Shown: piece by piece, positions 1-9,034 of the stretch | Layout of the letters: each line of letters starts with the position of its first letter | Position numbering within the stretch: the first letter of the stretch is position 1 | Origin: JAGVPT01 sp963827085 | GTDB taxonomy: Bacteria > Bacteroidota > Ignavibacteria > UBA10030 > UBA8401 | Length of the DNA: 64,000 nucleotides | Reading direction: 5' to 3' | NCBI GenBank assembly: GCA_963827085.1 | Contig: CAWGZY010000005.1 | Coordinates: forward strand, 186,001 to 250,000 | Made by a program: the position numbers and the translations under genes | The notes under the pieces: model-generated | Databases searched by the model: none | The model's input: only the letters and a program-made list of their open reading frames with translations | Told to the model about the DNA's origin: nothing

Positions 1-2563
1 TTAATTCCTTGGTTGTTGTTGTGTCTTTGTGTTGAAGGCGATTCAAATAGAATGAAGACGAATAAGAATATGATACCTCATATAATTTTAGAAGATACTC
101 CAACTTTGTGAAGTCCACGGTCTTGTTTATCTGGTGAGGAGCAGTGGAGATAAGGGCTTCAAAAGGAATATAATATAAAGTACAGTCAGGGATAATGATG
201 AGCCGGTTTTTGCCTGATATCTGTCTTTCCAATGGGCGGATAAGAAGGTCGTACAAATTGCTCCCGGTTCGCACATATTCCATTTCTCCGATGGTTTTTA
301 TAGATTTGTAAAAAGTTGACGTTAAATGATCGAAATTTGGTGGGATGGGAATTGTGTGGACGTCGAACGACGATTTCGTGATTACAAAGATTGTGAGAGA
401 ATGTTCACCGACACAATATTCGATTACCCCTGTCCTTGCATCGATCGCACTTTGTATCTTGCTGATTGTTACAGTCTGGTTTTTGTACTTCAATTCATAA
501 TATTGCGGGTATCTATTTTCAAGGAGAGCCGACAATTTCTGGGCCTCATTGTTAAGAGAGAAACATTTGTCCTGGAGTGTAGTAATTTTTGTGCTGTCTC
601 TATATTGTTTTTTGTCGTTTTCCTTTTGGAGCTGAGTTTCGTTATAGGCAAGGTCGATTTTCAACACTCTCTCTTTTTCGATGATGGAATCGGGAATGCC
701 GGAAAATTGTTTTGCCTCGGAGTCATGGATGCCGTCAAGTAATACATTCGCTTTGCTATTTTCCGCGAAATAAAATGCTGCTTCAATGTATTGTCGTTGT
801 CTAGTCGCTTTAAACAACATCATGCTTACACGAATTGCATTTTGGTACAAAGAGTAGCTTTGCTCTTCAAGAAAGAGTTTTGAGCTTTCGGTAGCAATTT
901 TTTCCCTCAGCATGTTGAGAATGTTTGCAGCGCATTCATATGTTGCAAGAGCAGTTTGAAGGTCTCGGAGAGCGTGCGATGTGTATAAATAGTATTTTTC
1001 AAACGCGGCCGCTTTTGCCGAGAGTATCTCGATAAGGTTTTTACTATTCGCGACGCTTCCCTCTGTTGGGTTGGAATAAATTGATGAGTCGGTAAATTCT
1101 TGTACTAGAGCATTGATGGATTGCTGATAATACTGCAAGGAGATGGAAGGTTCATTTAAGTGCATATAAACATCTCCGATTCCTTTTAACGTTGCAGCGC
1201 GCTGTGGTCGATTCGGCTCAGGCAGTTTATTGTGAAGGCGAAGAGCCTTGTTAAAGTAATCAAGTGCCCGATCAAAGTTCTTCATTTCTAAATAGGCCGA
1301 TCCGATTTCTGAATATAGACTTGCTACGTCGTTTCGGTCGTCTGACTTTTTTAGGCGCGAGCGCAAGGTCAGTGCTTTTTGGAAGCACTTCATCGAAGCC
1401 GAGAACTCCCGCCGCTTTTTATAAATATTGCCTAATATTTTGTAGGTGTAGGCAAGCTCCGGGTGTTGGTCTCCGACTACCTTTCGATGAATGGTGAGTG
1501 CCTTTTTGGAGTATTGAAGCGCCCTATCCAGGTCATTCTTGTTTGCATAGGCTAGGCCTAATTGCCTAGTATCCAGTGCCATAAATGAGTGTTTGTCGCC
1601 AACGTATTTTTTATCTAACGAGATCGCTTTTTGGTAATATTCAATCGCCTTGTCTAAATCGCCTTCGGCCTCGGACATATTTCCCAATCTAGAGTAGCAG
1701 GCGGCAAGAAATAAATTGTCTTCACCAAATAGCTTATGATAAAGACTTACTGCTTCTGTAAGATGGGTAATTGCCTGCATATGGTCGCCTTTTTCGGAGT
1801 ATGTCAATCCGAGCCATTCATGGCAATCGGCGACAATGGAGAGGTATTTTTTATCACCGTCATTGACCAATGAATATGCCCGCAAGAAATAACCCAATGC
1901 AACATCAAAATCGCTTCGAAGAAAAGATACATATCCGATTCCTATGAAAGTAAGGCTGAGATTAAAATGGTCATCATCATTTATGATCGTGTAAACCCTT
2001 AATGCCTCGTTAAAAAATTCAAGCGCTTTATCAAAATTTCCTTCGCGGAGGTATGCAAAACCGAGGAGATAGTTGCTTGCTGCGACGTATTTATGATCTT
2101 TCCCTAATTTTTCTTCCCGTATGTGTTTCCCATGTATGATGTTTTCAATCGCTAAATCAAATTTCTCTCTGTAGATATATAATAGCCCGATCATGCTGTA
2201 CGTAAACCCACACTCAAGATGGTTAGGTTCGATTTTTGTTGCTTCGATGTTTTGCGCTTGATGTAGGACGGTTTCCATCGAGTCTAGCGAGGCTTCGCGT
2301 GATAAGCAGTCTGCAATAATGTTCAAGCAATGAGCATATCGCTCCCAGCTCTTTGCTTCTAGAAAAATTTTGGCCGCTTTCTGAAGGGAAACGATGGAAC
2401 TGTCGTATTGTATTTGGATACTGTACTCCATCGCCCTCTTAACAAGAATTTCTGCCTGGGTAGTATCTCCTCTAACTGATTGGGCGCGACAATGTTGTGC
2501 AGACAATAGTACGCCGGCAAGAAACGCACTTCGAAGAGAATGCAGAGTCCAAAGGGTTTTCAT
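1..2563 (-). CDS. secreted TPR-CHAT protein, C-terminus beyond the window
   Basis: Reading the minus strand from ATG 2563 gives 854 codons open to the left edge. An in-frame TAA lies six codons before the other upstream codons of this ATG, which fixes the start. Residues 1-30 look like a signal peptide (charged start, hydrophobic SAFLAGVLLSAQ, then CRAQ). From about residue 30 to 600 there are many tetratricopeptide repeats, for example FDKALEFFNEAL, LDKAIEYYQKAI, LDRALQYSKKAL and FDRALDYFNKAL. A helical linker follows, and from about residue 700 the sequence matches the start of a CHAT (caspase-HetF-associated with TPRs) domain: TGVIEYCVGEHSLTIFVI, then RLIIIPDCTLYYIPFEAL and VSYSYSSSF. The catalytic His and Cys of CHAT peptidases normally come after this point and are not in the window, so activity cannot be judged. 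The role is unknown; the signal peptide suggests it works outside the cytoplasm. Confidence 0.85.
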   Translation of the reverse strand, partial: MKTLWTLHSLRSAFLAGVLLSAQHCRAQSVRGDTTQAEILVKRAMEYSIQIQYDSSIVSLQKAAKIFLEAKSWERYAHCLNIIADCLSREASLDSMETVLHQAQNIEATKIEPNHLECGFTYSMIGLLYIYREKFDLAIENIIHGKHIREEKLGKDHKYVAASNYLLGFAYLREGNFDKALEFFNEALRVYTIINDDDHFNLSLTFIGIGYVSFLRSDFDVALGYFLRAYSLVNDGDKKYLSIVADCHEWLGLTYSEKGDHMQAITHLTEAVSLYHKLFGEDNLFLAACYSRLGNMSEAEGDLDKAIEYYQKAISLDKKYVGDKHSFMALDTRQLGLAYANKNDLDRALQYSKKALTIHRKVVGDQHPELAYTYKILGNIYKKRREFSASMKCFQKALTLRSRLKKSDDRNDVASLYSEIGSAYLEMKNFDRALDYFNKALRLHNKLPEPNRPQRAATLKGIGDVYMHLNEPSISLQYYQQSINALVQEFTDSSIYSNPTEGSVANSKNLIEILSAKAAAFEKYYLYTSHALRDLQTALATYECAANILNMLREKIATESSKLFLEEQSYSLYQNAIRVSMMLFKATRQRQYIEAAFYFAENSKANVLLDGIHDSEAKQFSGIPDSIIEKERVLKIDLAYNETQLQKENDKKQYRDSTKITTLQDKCFSLNNEAQKLSALLENRYPQYYELKYKNQTVTISKIQSAIDARTGVIEYCVGEHSLTIFVITKSSFDVHTIPIPPNFDHLTSTFYKSIKTIGEMEYVRTGSNLYDLLIRPLERQISGKNRLIIIPDCTLYYIPFEALISTAPHQINKTVDFTKLEYLLKLYEVSYSYSSSFYLNRLQHKDTTTTKEL

Positions 2564-2951
2564 CTCAACTGGCAAGAGATTTTGTTAATGCAAACTTTAT
2601 TTCGAAGGGCGACAAGGGAAGCGTCTCTTGATTTGTGCTGCGATGGGTAATATTGAAATGGATGATCCACTCGTTGTCGTTGGATTTAGTACACAGAGTT
2701 GCCTCGCCTGAATTGAATCAATTGTACAAAATCGGTCAGAAAAAAACAAAAGCTGTATGGGCTATCGACTTATCGATGGAAAAGTACACTTTAAATCCCA
2801 CAAGGTAGATGAGAATCACTCTCTCGCCCGTGAAGTAATTTTCACCGGCATTGGATTGTTCAATTGCTCCTAAAAAGGTAACTATTGTGCACAAGGGAAC
2901 AGATCGTATTTTTGTAAACATCCCCAATATCGCGCTTTCAACGTCCCAATC

Positions 2952-3003
2952 AATTGTGCAAGCCGCAGCCGCTCTCCCCTAGTAGCAGACGACTTGCACA
3001 ATT
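2952..3003. repeat. 11-bp perfect inverted repeat
   Basis: AATTGTGCAAG at 2952-2962 is repeated in inverted form as CTTGCACAATT at 2993-3003, with a 30-nt loop. No T-tract follows, so a simple terminator is unlikely. It may be a leftover mobile-element end or a structured RNA segment. Confidence 0.5.
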
Positions 3004-3585
3004 CTTTCGTCCCAGTGGTTTCTCAGTTGGTCCCGAGCGCCTCTGTCTCCCTGCGAGGAACGCACTGTCCGTTGATTGGGTTATCTTGTATGCCTATATA
3101 TATCCGAGATTAAGTCATTTTGGAGATTATTTTCGAAAGAATTTTGTTTTTTTCGATAATTCCTGGTTAGTCTATAATAAAATTTGCAGAAAGTGTGCTA
3201 ATAAACCCTGGCTCCAATTCATCCCCACGCAGAGAGCGCAAAAATTTTCAAATGGAGGAATTGCGACAGTTCATAGTGATCATAACGGCCGATGCGGTTC
3301 CAGCCAAGGGAAGGGCTGAATGTGCGCCGGCAATTTTATCGATGTTCCTTGGCTCGTTACGGAAAATATGATTTGTCGTTCTTGATACTGTTGAAACCGT
3401 CGAATAAAGAAAGTTCCCCGGTTATTCTTGACATTGAAGGAAATAAGGTCGCACTGTGGGAACCACTCGATTCGCCATACGAAAGGATGTTTGGCAACGC
3501 GAAGATGTTCTAAAGATGAGATAGATAAAAAGGAAAAATGAACAAAAAAACATTCTCACATTATCTCGTTTTTGCACTCTGGACA

Positions 3586-3616
3586 TTGACAGAATTAGAT
3601 TTTTTTATTATTTTTG
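3586..3616 (+). promoter_or_regulatory. probable promoter of the ABC exporter operon
   Basis: TTGACA at 3586-3591 is followed by a 17-nt spacer and TATTTTTG at 3609-3616. The second element fits both a sigma-70 -10 box and the Bacteroidota TA-n-n-TTTG element. The first gene starts at 3780, leaving a leader of about 160 nt. Confidence 0.55.
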
Positions 3617-3779
3617 TTCCCGTCAATTTGAAACACAGAAAACCTTCTTCGTAGGGAACAAAAAGACTACGGCGTTCGTCCAAGTAGGTTGAAGTAACAT
3701 TATTCCAGGTTGTATGGTTTGATTTTCTTCTCTGAGACTACACTTCATCTTATCTGAAATAATATTCGACAGAAATACA

Positions 3780-4727
3780 ATGTCCATTACAGTTCGGAAT
3801 TTGACCAAGTTGTACGGCGAGGAAAAAGCGATAGACGATATTTCGTTCGACGTGAAGACGGGAGAGATTCTCGGATTCCTCGGGCCGAACGGCGCCGGCA
3901 AAACGACGACAATGAAAATCATTACTTGCTATATGCCGCCTAGCGCAGGGACAGTGACGGTTAATGGCTACGACATCGCAAAGAATTCGCTTGACGTACG
4001 GCGCAAGATCGGTTATTTGCCGGAGTTGAATCCGCTCTATCTCGACATGAATGTTCTGGAATATCTCGAATATTCCGCTCAACTCCATAAAATGGAGAAG
4101 CCTCAAATCCGGCAGCGCATGCGGGAGATGGTGGAAGTTTGTGGATTGTCCGGAGTCCGGCACAAGGATATTGGTGAGTTGTCGAAAGGGTACCGCCAGC
4201 GTGTCGGTTTGGCCCAAGCGATGATTCACGATCCTGAAGTGCTGATTTTGGACGAACCGACAAGCGGTCTCGATCCCAATCAAATCGTCGAAATACGAAA
4301 TCTCATCCGCAAGCTCGGCAGCGCGAAAACAGTAATTCTCTCCACGCACATACTTTCTGAAGTTCAGGCAACGTGCGACAGAGTAATTATTGTCAACGAA
4401 GGGAAGATCGCCGCTGACGGAACTCCCGACCAATTGCAGCATGAATTTCGCGGCTCCGACATTATTTCCCTGGAACTGAAAGCAAACGTTGAAAACGGTA
4501 TGACCGAAATTTTCCCCAAAGTAAAAGCTCTTGCACATGTTGAGAATGTTCAGTACCAAAATCCTTCTCCGGGGATCCACCGGTTGCTTATTACAGCTGA
4601 GAAAGGTTCGGATATTCGTGAAGATCTCTTTCGTCAGGCAGTAAGCGAGAAATGGCTCTTGCTTGAAATCCACCGCGAAGCAACGAGTTTGGAAGAGGTA
4701 TTCCACAAGTTGACAACCGTGAACTGA
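3780..4727 (+). CDS. ABC transporter ATP-binding protein, GldA-like
   Basis: This 315-residue protein is the ATPase of an ABC-2 type exporter. Walker A (GPNGAGKTT) is at residues 35-43, the signature LSKGYRQRV begins at 134, Walker B (VLILDEP) is at 154-160, and the switch His is H190 in LSTH. After about residue 215 there is the extra C-terminal domain usual for GldA/CcmA-like ATPases of drug or gliding-type exporters. It heads a five-gene set followed by a permease (5447), a GldG-like subunit (6218) and a DUF4340 protein (7807), the arrangement typical of FCB genomes. The substrate is not known; family relatives are linked to gliding or surface export, but no other gliding genes are seen here. 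Confidence 0.9.
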   Translation: MSITVRNLTKLYGEEKAIDDISFDVKTGEILGFLGPNGAGKTTTMKIITCYMPPSAGTVTVNGYDIAKNSLDVRRKIGYLPELNPLYLDMNVLEYLEYSAQLHKMEKPQIRQRMREMVEVCGLSGVRHKDIGELSKGYRQRVGLAQAMIHDPEVLILDEPTSGLDPNQIVEIRNLIRKLGSAKTVILSTHILSEVQATCDRVIIVNEGKIAADGTPDQLQHEFRGSDIISLELKANVENGMTEIFPKVKALAHVENVQYQNPSPGIHRLLITAEKGSDIREDLFRQAVSEKWLLLEIHREATSLEEVFHKLTTVN

Positions 4728-4756
4728 TCGGATATTATTGTCGGTTGGGATTGAGT

Positions 4757-5368
4757 ATGGGATCGGAAATTAACTGCTCTTTGAAATTCAACGGGAAGGT
4801 GTTCAAAGGGAAAGCCTTGCTTGAAACCGACGAACTGATTTTCCGCGGCGAACATCGGCTCACGATTCCATTCAAGGATATGAAGTCTGTCAAAGCCAAT
4901 GACGGGGAGTTGACGGTCATCTTCCACGGCGGGACGGCATCATTTATCATCGATAAGAAAGCCGAGCAATGGGAAGAAAAAATTCTGCACCCGAAAAGCG
5001 TGTTAGACAAACTCGGTGTCAAAGAAGACTCGCGGGTGAGCGTGGATGGTGTAACAGACAAGGATTTTCTAAGCCAATTGAAGGACAGGACGAATAGTGG
5101 GTTAGTGAAGGGGCTGCAAAGAGAATCTGATTTAATTTTCTACGCGGTGGACAGCAAAAAAGAACTCTTGAAGATCAAGGGCCTGAAACAATTTCTCAAA
5201 AGCACGGGGGCATTGTGGATCGTCTCGTTGAAGGGGAGCCCGGCAAAAATTAAAGATACGGAAGTAATGGCGGCCGGAAAAGAGGCAGGCTTCATCGATA
5301 CAAAAGTCGTCGGTTTTTCTGCCACGCATACGGCATTAAAGTTTGTGATTCCGGTAAGCAATCGTTAA
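4757..5368 (+). CDS. PH-like/DUF3052-like protein in the ABC operon
   Basis: A 203-residue soluble protein. I chose ATG 4757, preceded by GGGATTGAG, over the in-frame TTG at 4745. The first ~85 residues alternate short beta strands (GKVFKGKALLETDELIFRG, LTVIFHGGTASFII) in a way that suggests a small PH- or GRAM-like barrel. The rest, from KLGVKEDSRVSV to GFIDTKVVGFSATHTALKF, resembles DUF3052, a family of unknown function. It sits between the ATPase and the permease genes, so it may be a cytoplasmic partner of the exporter or simply co-expressed. The domain names are from pattern recognition only. Confidence 0.65.
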   Translation: MGSEINCSLKFNGKVFKGKALLETDELIFRGEHRLTIPFKDMKSVKANDGELTVIFHGGTASFIIDKKAEQWEEKILHPKSVLDKLGVKEDSRVSVDGVTDKDFLSQLKDRTNSGLVKGLQRESDLIFYAVDSKKELLKIKGLKQFLKSTGALWIVSLKGSPAKIKDTEVMAAGKEAGFIDTKVVGFSATHTALKFVIPVSNR

Positions 5369-5446
5369 CGGGCGCCAAGAATGCACAAAAGGCTGACACC
5401 TAATAGCCAAGACCTAAAATCTATAACCTAAGCCTTCAACAAAACC

Positions 5447-6187
5447 ATGCAATTCGATTTTAAGAAACTGTTGAGTGAATATTCGAATATCGGACCGATC
5501 TTCCGCAAGGAATTGCGTTCATATTTTAATTCAGCGGTGGCATACGTTGTCATCGTTGTCTTTCTCGGAATCGTCGGTTGGTTTTTCACGAGCAACCTGT
5601 TTTTGATGAACGTCGCATCGATGCGAATGATGTTCGAGGTTGTCCCCGCTGTCTTTCTCTTCATCATTCCGGCGATTACCATGCGGTTGTTGTCCGAGGA
5701 GAAAAAGAACGGAACCATTGAGCTGCTGACGACGAAACCTCTTTCCGATTCTGAAATTGTCCTAGGAAAATTTTTTGCCGCCTGGGCTTTGGTTGGGATT
5801 GCCCTGGTACCGACGCTTCTCTATTATGTTACAATTGCATTCCTCGGCGGCATCGATAACGGCCCGGTCGTAGGAGGATATTTTGGTTTGATGCTCATGG
5901 CGGGTGTATATGTTGCGATAGGCTTATTCGCATCGAGTTTAACGGATAATCAAGTGGTTGCGTTTATTCTCGGCTTCGTTTTTATTTTCGCAATCTTTAT
6001 GCTCGACAAAATTTTGTTTTATGTGCCGGAATGGATGACGACGACAGTAGAATTTCTCGGCATCGATTATCATTTATCAAACATCGCTCGGGGAGTGATC
6101 GATACACGAGATGTCATTTATTTCTTCTCGATGCTGGGATTCACGCTGTTGCTTTCCATCGGCTCGTTGCAGCGAAGAAACTGGTAA
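5447..6187 (+). CDS. ABC-2 type permease, GldF-like
   Basis: A 246-residue membrane protein with about six hydrophobic segments. After the first helix (VAYVVIVVFLGIVGWFF) and second helix comes the motif LLSEEKKNGTIELLTTKP near residue 85, which in ABC-2 permeases forms the coupling region that contacts the ATPase. It ends in RRNW, common in this family. It is the membrane partner of the ATPase at 3780 and of the GldG-like subunit that starts 30 nt downstream. Confidence 0.9.
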   Translation: MQFDFKKLLSEYSNIGPIFRKELRSYFNSAVAYVVIVVFLGIVGWFFTSNLFLMNVASMRMMFEVVPAVFLFIIPAITMRLLSEEKKNGTIELLTTKPLSDSEIVLGKFFAAWALVGIALVPTLLYYVTIAFLGGIDNGPVVGGYFGLMLMAGVYVAIGLFASSLTDNQVVAFILGFVFIFAIFMLDKILFYVPEWMTTTVEFLGIDYHLSNIARGVIDTRDVIYFFSMLGFTLLLSIGSLQRRNW

Positions 6188-6217
6188 GCAAACTGGAAAT
6201 CGTACACTGAAACGGTT

Positions 6218-7789
6218 ATGACGATAATGAACACAAAACGAAATCAGGCAATTATTCGGGCATTGCTGGTGCTCGGTATTCTCATTGTTGTGAACGTCAT
6301 CTCGGTCCGTCTTTTCGACCGGCTGGACCTTACAAAACAGAAAGTCTACACTCTTTCGGAGGCGAGTAAGAAACTCGTGCGCTCTTTCGATGACAGGGTG
6401 ACCGTTCGTGCGTATTTTACGGAAGACCTTCCGTCGCCCTACAATAACAATCGACGCGAGGTGCTGGACATCTTGAACGAATACAAAGCGTATGCCAGCG
6501 GCAATCTGCAGTACGAATTTATCAACCCCGAAGGAGAGAAGGGAGAACAAGAGGCGCAACAGCAAGGAATTCCGCCGGTGGACGTGCAGGTGGTGAAGGA
6601 AGATAAATTCGAAGTGAAGCGGGCGTATCTCGGGCTTGTTATGATGTATGAGGATAAGAAGGAAACGCTGCCGGTTATTCAAAACCTTGGATCGCTGGAA
6701 TACGATATCAGCAGCGCGTTGAAACGGTTGACAACGCGGGAGAAGAAACGCATCGGCTACACGCTTGGCCACGATGAAACGGATTTGTCTACGATGAAAC
6801 AAGCATCACAAACCCTTTCATCTCAGTACGAAATTACGCCGGTCAGCTTGCCGGGCACAGGGAGCATTCCTGCCGACCTTTCAGCCTTATTGGTGATAGC
6901 CCCGCAGAAAAAATTCAATGATTCTTCGAAATTTCAAATTGATCAATATTTGATGCATGGTGGAAAGGTCGCATTCCTGCTGAACAAAGAAAACGCAAGT
7001 CTCCAATCGCAGTATGCTCAACCGTTGGATATCAATCTCGACGATCAGCTTGCTCAATACGGCTCACGTGTCAATACCGACCTTGTTCGTGATGCGCAGT
7101 GCGCGAGCGTTAACGTCGTTCAGCAACAGGCGGGCTTTACGATGCAGAGCCAGGTTCCGTTTCCGTACATGCCTATGGCGTCGGGCTTCAATAAGGAAAA
7201 CCTGATCGTCAAAGATTTGCAGAACGTGATTTTTTATTTTGCGAGTTCTCTCGATACTAGTCTTGCCGCTGTCAAAGGGTTGAAGGAGCAAGTCCTTGTG
7301 AGTTCATCCAAACGGAGCGGCCGGCAGACAGGTTTTATTATGATCGATGCGTTCCATCGCTACACGGCTGACGAACTTGCAGAGTCAAGCATCCCGTTGG
7401 CCGTTGTTGTTGAGGGGGCGTTCAAAAGTTTTTACGCCGACAAGCAGATGCCGGAACTGGTCGGATCATCTTCGCCGTTGACGTCGAGCCCAGAAACAAG
7501 AATCATCGTTGTTGGAGACGGTCATTTCATGAAGGATGATTTCGCTCGGAATCCGGGCAACCTCACGTTCTTTGTCAACATGGTCGATTATCTTGCCGAC
7601 GATGCGGGATTAATAACCATCCGGTCGAAGAATGTCGCCATGCCTCCGCTTGAACAGGTTTCGGATGGCACAAAAAAAATGCTGAAGTACGGCGACCTCT
7701 TTCTGCCGCCGATAGCGGTTATCGGTTATGGCCTAGCGCGATGGCGGACTCGCCTGGCGCGGAAAAAAGCAATGGAAGCTTCATTATAA
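6218..7789 (+). CDS. GldG-like ABC exporter subunit
   Basis: A 523-residue protein with one N-terminal membrane helix (LLVLGILIVVNVISVRLF), a large extracytoplasmic domain and a C-terminal helix (LPPIAVIGYGLARW) with a basic tail. The motif DLTKQKVYTLSEASKKLV just after the first helix is characteristic of the GldG / ABC-type uncharacterised auxiliary family. A second ATG at 6227 is also possible. It lies between the permease and the DUF4340 gene, so it is expected to form part of the exporter complex in the envelope. No enzymatic motif is visible. Confidence 0.88.
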   Translation: MTIMNTKRNQAIIRALLVLGILIVVNVISVRLFDRLDLTKQKVYTLSEASKKLVRSFDDRVTVRAYFTEDLPSPYNNNRREVLDILNEYKAYASGNLQYEFINPEGEKGEQEAQQQGIPPVDVQVVKEDKFEVKRAYLGLVMMYEDKKETLPVIQNLGSLEYDISSALKRLTTREKKRIGYTLGHDETDLSTMKQASQTLSSQYEITPVSLPGTGSIPADLSALLVIAPQKKFNDSSKFQIDQYLMHGGKVAFLLNKENASLQSQYAQPLDINLDDQLAQYGSRVNTDLVRDAQCASVNVVQQQAGFTMQSQVPFPYMPMASGFNKENLIVKDLQNVIFYFASSLDTSLAAVKGLKEQVLVSSSKRSGRQTGFIMIDAFHRYTADELAESSIPLAVVVEGAFKSFYADKQMPELVGSSSPLTSSPETRIIVVGDGHFMKDDFARNPGNLTFFVNMVDYLADDAGLITIRSKNVAMPPLEQVSDGTKKMLKYGDLFLPPIAVIGYGLARWRTRLARKKAMEASL

Positions 7790-7806
7790 CATTTCTGTCG
7801 ATTGGT

Positions 7807-8688
7807 ATGAAAAAAAATATTTATGTACTCCTCGGAGTTTTTGCACTCTTAATCGTGGTTGCATATTTCATGATGAATCGGCCGGGGGAGAATGATATTT
7901 CGATCGGTAATTCTCAATCCCTGGTGGATGTAGACTCTGTCGCTGTCGACAAAATCGAGATCAAGTCGCCGAAGAGCGCAGCGACATTGGAAAAAAAAGG
8001 AGCGGAGTGGTCGCTTAGTGAGCCTCTCGTGTACCGAGCCAACCAGTCGAGTGTAACATCTTTGATTCACCAAATAAAGAACCTCGCGGTAAAAGAAATT
8101 GTCTCCAGTAATCCGGAAAAGCGTCCTATATTTCAAGTCGATTCGACCGGGACGCTTGTAAAAGTATTCCAAGGGGGTCAGATCCATGCTGCGTTCATCG
8201 TCGGAAAACTCGGGCAAAGTTATTCCGAGACATATGTTCGCAAAGAACAATCGAACGATGTTGCTGTTGTAGATGGTTCGCTTGCTGTGTGGTTCAACAA
8301 AGCAGTCAGAGATTGGCGGGACAAGACAATATTGAACGTTCCGAAAGAAACCATTAAAACAATATCGTATCAGTACCCCGGAGAGTCTTTTTCCCTTTCG
8401 TTGCACGACAGTGTTTGGATGATTGGGGATAACAAACCCAAAGTCGGTGAGGTAACATCGCTGCTGACTTCGTTATCGCATCTTGAAGCCGACGATTTTG
8501 TCGACTCAGTTATTACGCCGACACCGAAGATTTCTGCTGTGGTTTCGGCAGGCGATGTCCAAATTCGCTTTTCGGAAGTTAAGGAGAAGGATAAATACTT
8601 GCTGCAGACTTCCAACTCTCCTCAATGGTTCGAGTTGCAGGGCTGGCACGCAAAACAGCTCCTTAAACACAAGAAAGATATGCTGTAG
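7807..8688 (+). CDS. DUF4340 membrane-anchored protein
   Basis: A 293-residue protein starting at ATG 7807, where MKKNIYVLLGVFALLIVVAYF forms a clear N-terminal membrane anchor. An upstream in-frame start at 7741 would overlap the previous gene and put a non-hydrophobic leader before the anchor. The remainder is a beta-rich extracytoplasmic domain with the DUF4340 pattern (VDSVAVDKIEIKSPKSAATLEKKGAEWSLSEP shortened here to its central part, IEIKSPKSAATLEKKG, and VRDWRDKTIL). DUF4340 proteins regularly follow gldA-gldF-gldG type genes. It is the last gene of the operon and is closed by the terminator at 8717. Confidence 0.85.
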   Translation: MKKNIYVLLGVFALLIVVAYFMMNRPGENDISIGNSQSLVDVDSVAVDKIEIKSPKSAATLEKKGAEWSLSEPLVYRANQSSVTSLIHQIKNLAVKEIVSSNPEKRPIFQVDSTGTLVKVFQGGQIHAAFIVGKLGQSYSETYVRKEQSNDVAVVDGSLAVWFNKAVRDWRDKTILNVPKETIKTISYQYPGESFSLSLHDSVWMIGDNKPKVGEVTSLLTSLSHLEADDFVDSVITPTPKISAVVSAGDVQIRFSEVKEKDKYLLQTSNSPQWFELQGWHAKQLLKHKKDML

Positions 8689-8716
8689 CCAAAATCCTTT
8701 TTGTTAGACCGAAGTG

Positions 8717-8753
8717 CGCTCTGATTGGCAAACCCAGTCAGAGCGTTTTTTTT
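8717..8753 (+). terminator. strong intrinsic terminator of the ABC operon
   Basis: A 12-bp stem (8717-8728 with 8734-8745, one G-T pair), a 5-nt loop CAAAC, and eight T residues at 8746-8753. It lies 29 nt after the DUF4340 stop. Confidence 0.9.
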
Positions 8754-9034
8754 AGAACTAATAATCCGAGAGTTCTCATTTTCAATATTTGAGAAAAAAA
8801 TAGATAAATGCTCTCTAATTGCCGATTTACCGCTGTATTTTTGTGGAATGAACCTTGAGTACATAAAGAAAGCGTGTTTTAGATTGACTCAGAGGAAACG
8901 ATCCTCGAAAATAAAGAGTAAAATCGAACACATGTTTTTTCTCAAATCGTCTTTTTGAAAGCATGCCTCCCCGGCATGCTCCTTCTGACTCGTCAGAGAA
9001 TTTTCGGAAGCTCTTCACCAAAGGAGGGTTCAAA
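8754..9034 (+). other. leader region of the rubrerythrin-like gene with two hairpins
   Basis: No gene is seen. Two tandem hairpins lie just before the ribosome site: AGCATGCC/GGCATGCT at 8960-8980 with a 5-nt loop, and TCTGAC/GTCAGA at 8984-8997 with a 2-nt loop. A strong Shine-Dalgarno site (AAGGAGGG, 9021-9028) follows. The hairpins could affect RNA stability or expression of the downstream gene. Confidence 0.45.

Larger units (their letters stand above)
2564..3779. other. 1.2-kb region without a convincing gene
   Basis: No reading frame here has a recognisable family, a good ribosome site and normal length. A frame ending near 3513 (GNKVALWEPLDSPYERMFG) reads like real protein but is interrupted by stops and frame changes upstream, so it may be the decayed tail of a lost gene. 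The region also holds an inverted repeat (2952-3003) and the likely promoter of the ABC operon (3586-3616). Confidence 0.5.

Noticed and set aside
1..3. TAA on the minus strand as the stop of the TPR-CHAT gene
   Set aside because: The coding frame uses positions 4-2 as its last full codon, so this TAA is one base out of frame and the gene continues past the edge.
326..742. 138-codon plus-strand frame
   Set aside because: It lies wholly antisense to the CHAT-domain coding region, which has clear family sequence.
2736..2927. 63-codon minus-strand frame
   Set aside because: No family match, no ribosome site, and codon content like non-coding DNA.
2954..3513. Two overlapping plus-strand frames
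   Set aside because: The first has no convincing protein character; the second reads better near its end but has no upstream part or ribosome site. Treated as possible decay, not as genes.
3538..3654. 38-codon frame MNKKTFSHYLVFALW with AAGGA before the ATG
   Set aside because: It overlaps the likely promoter of the ABC operon and shows no known family; a real small membrane peptide cannot be excluded.
3750..4706. 318-codon minus-strand frame
   Set aside because: Shadow of the ABC ATPase gene, which has all nucleotide-binding motifs.
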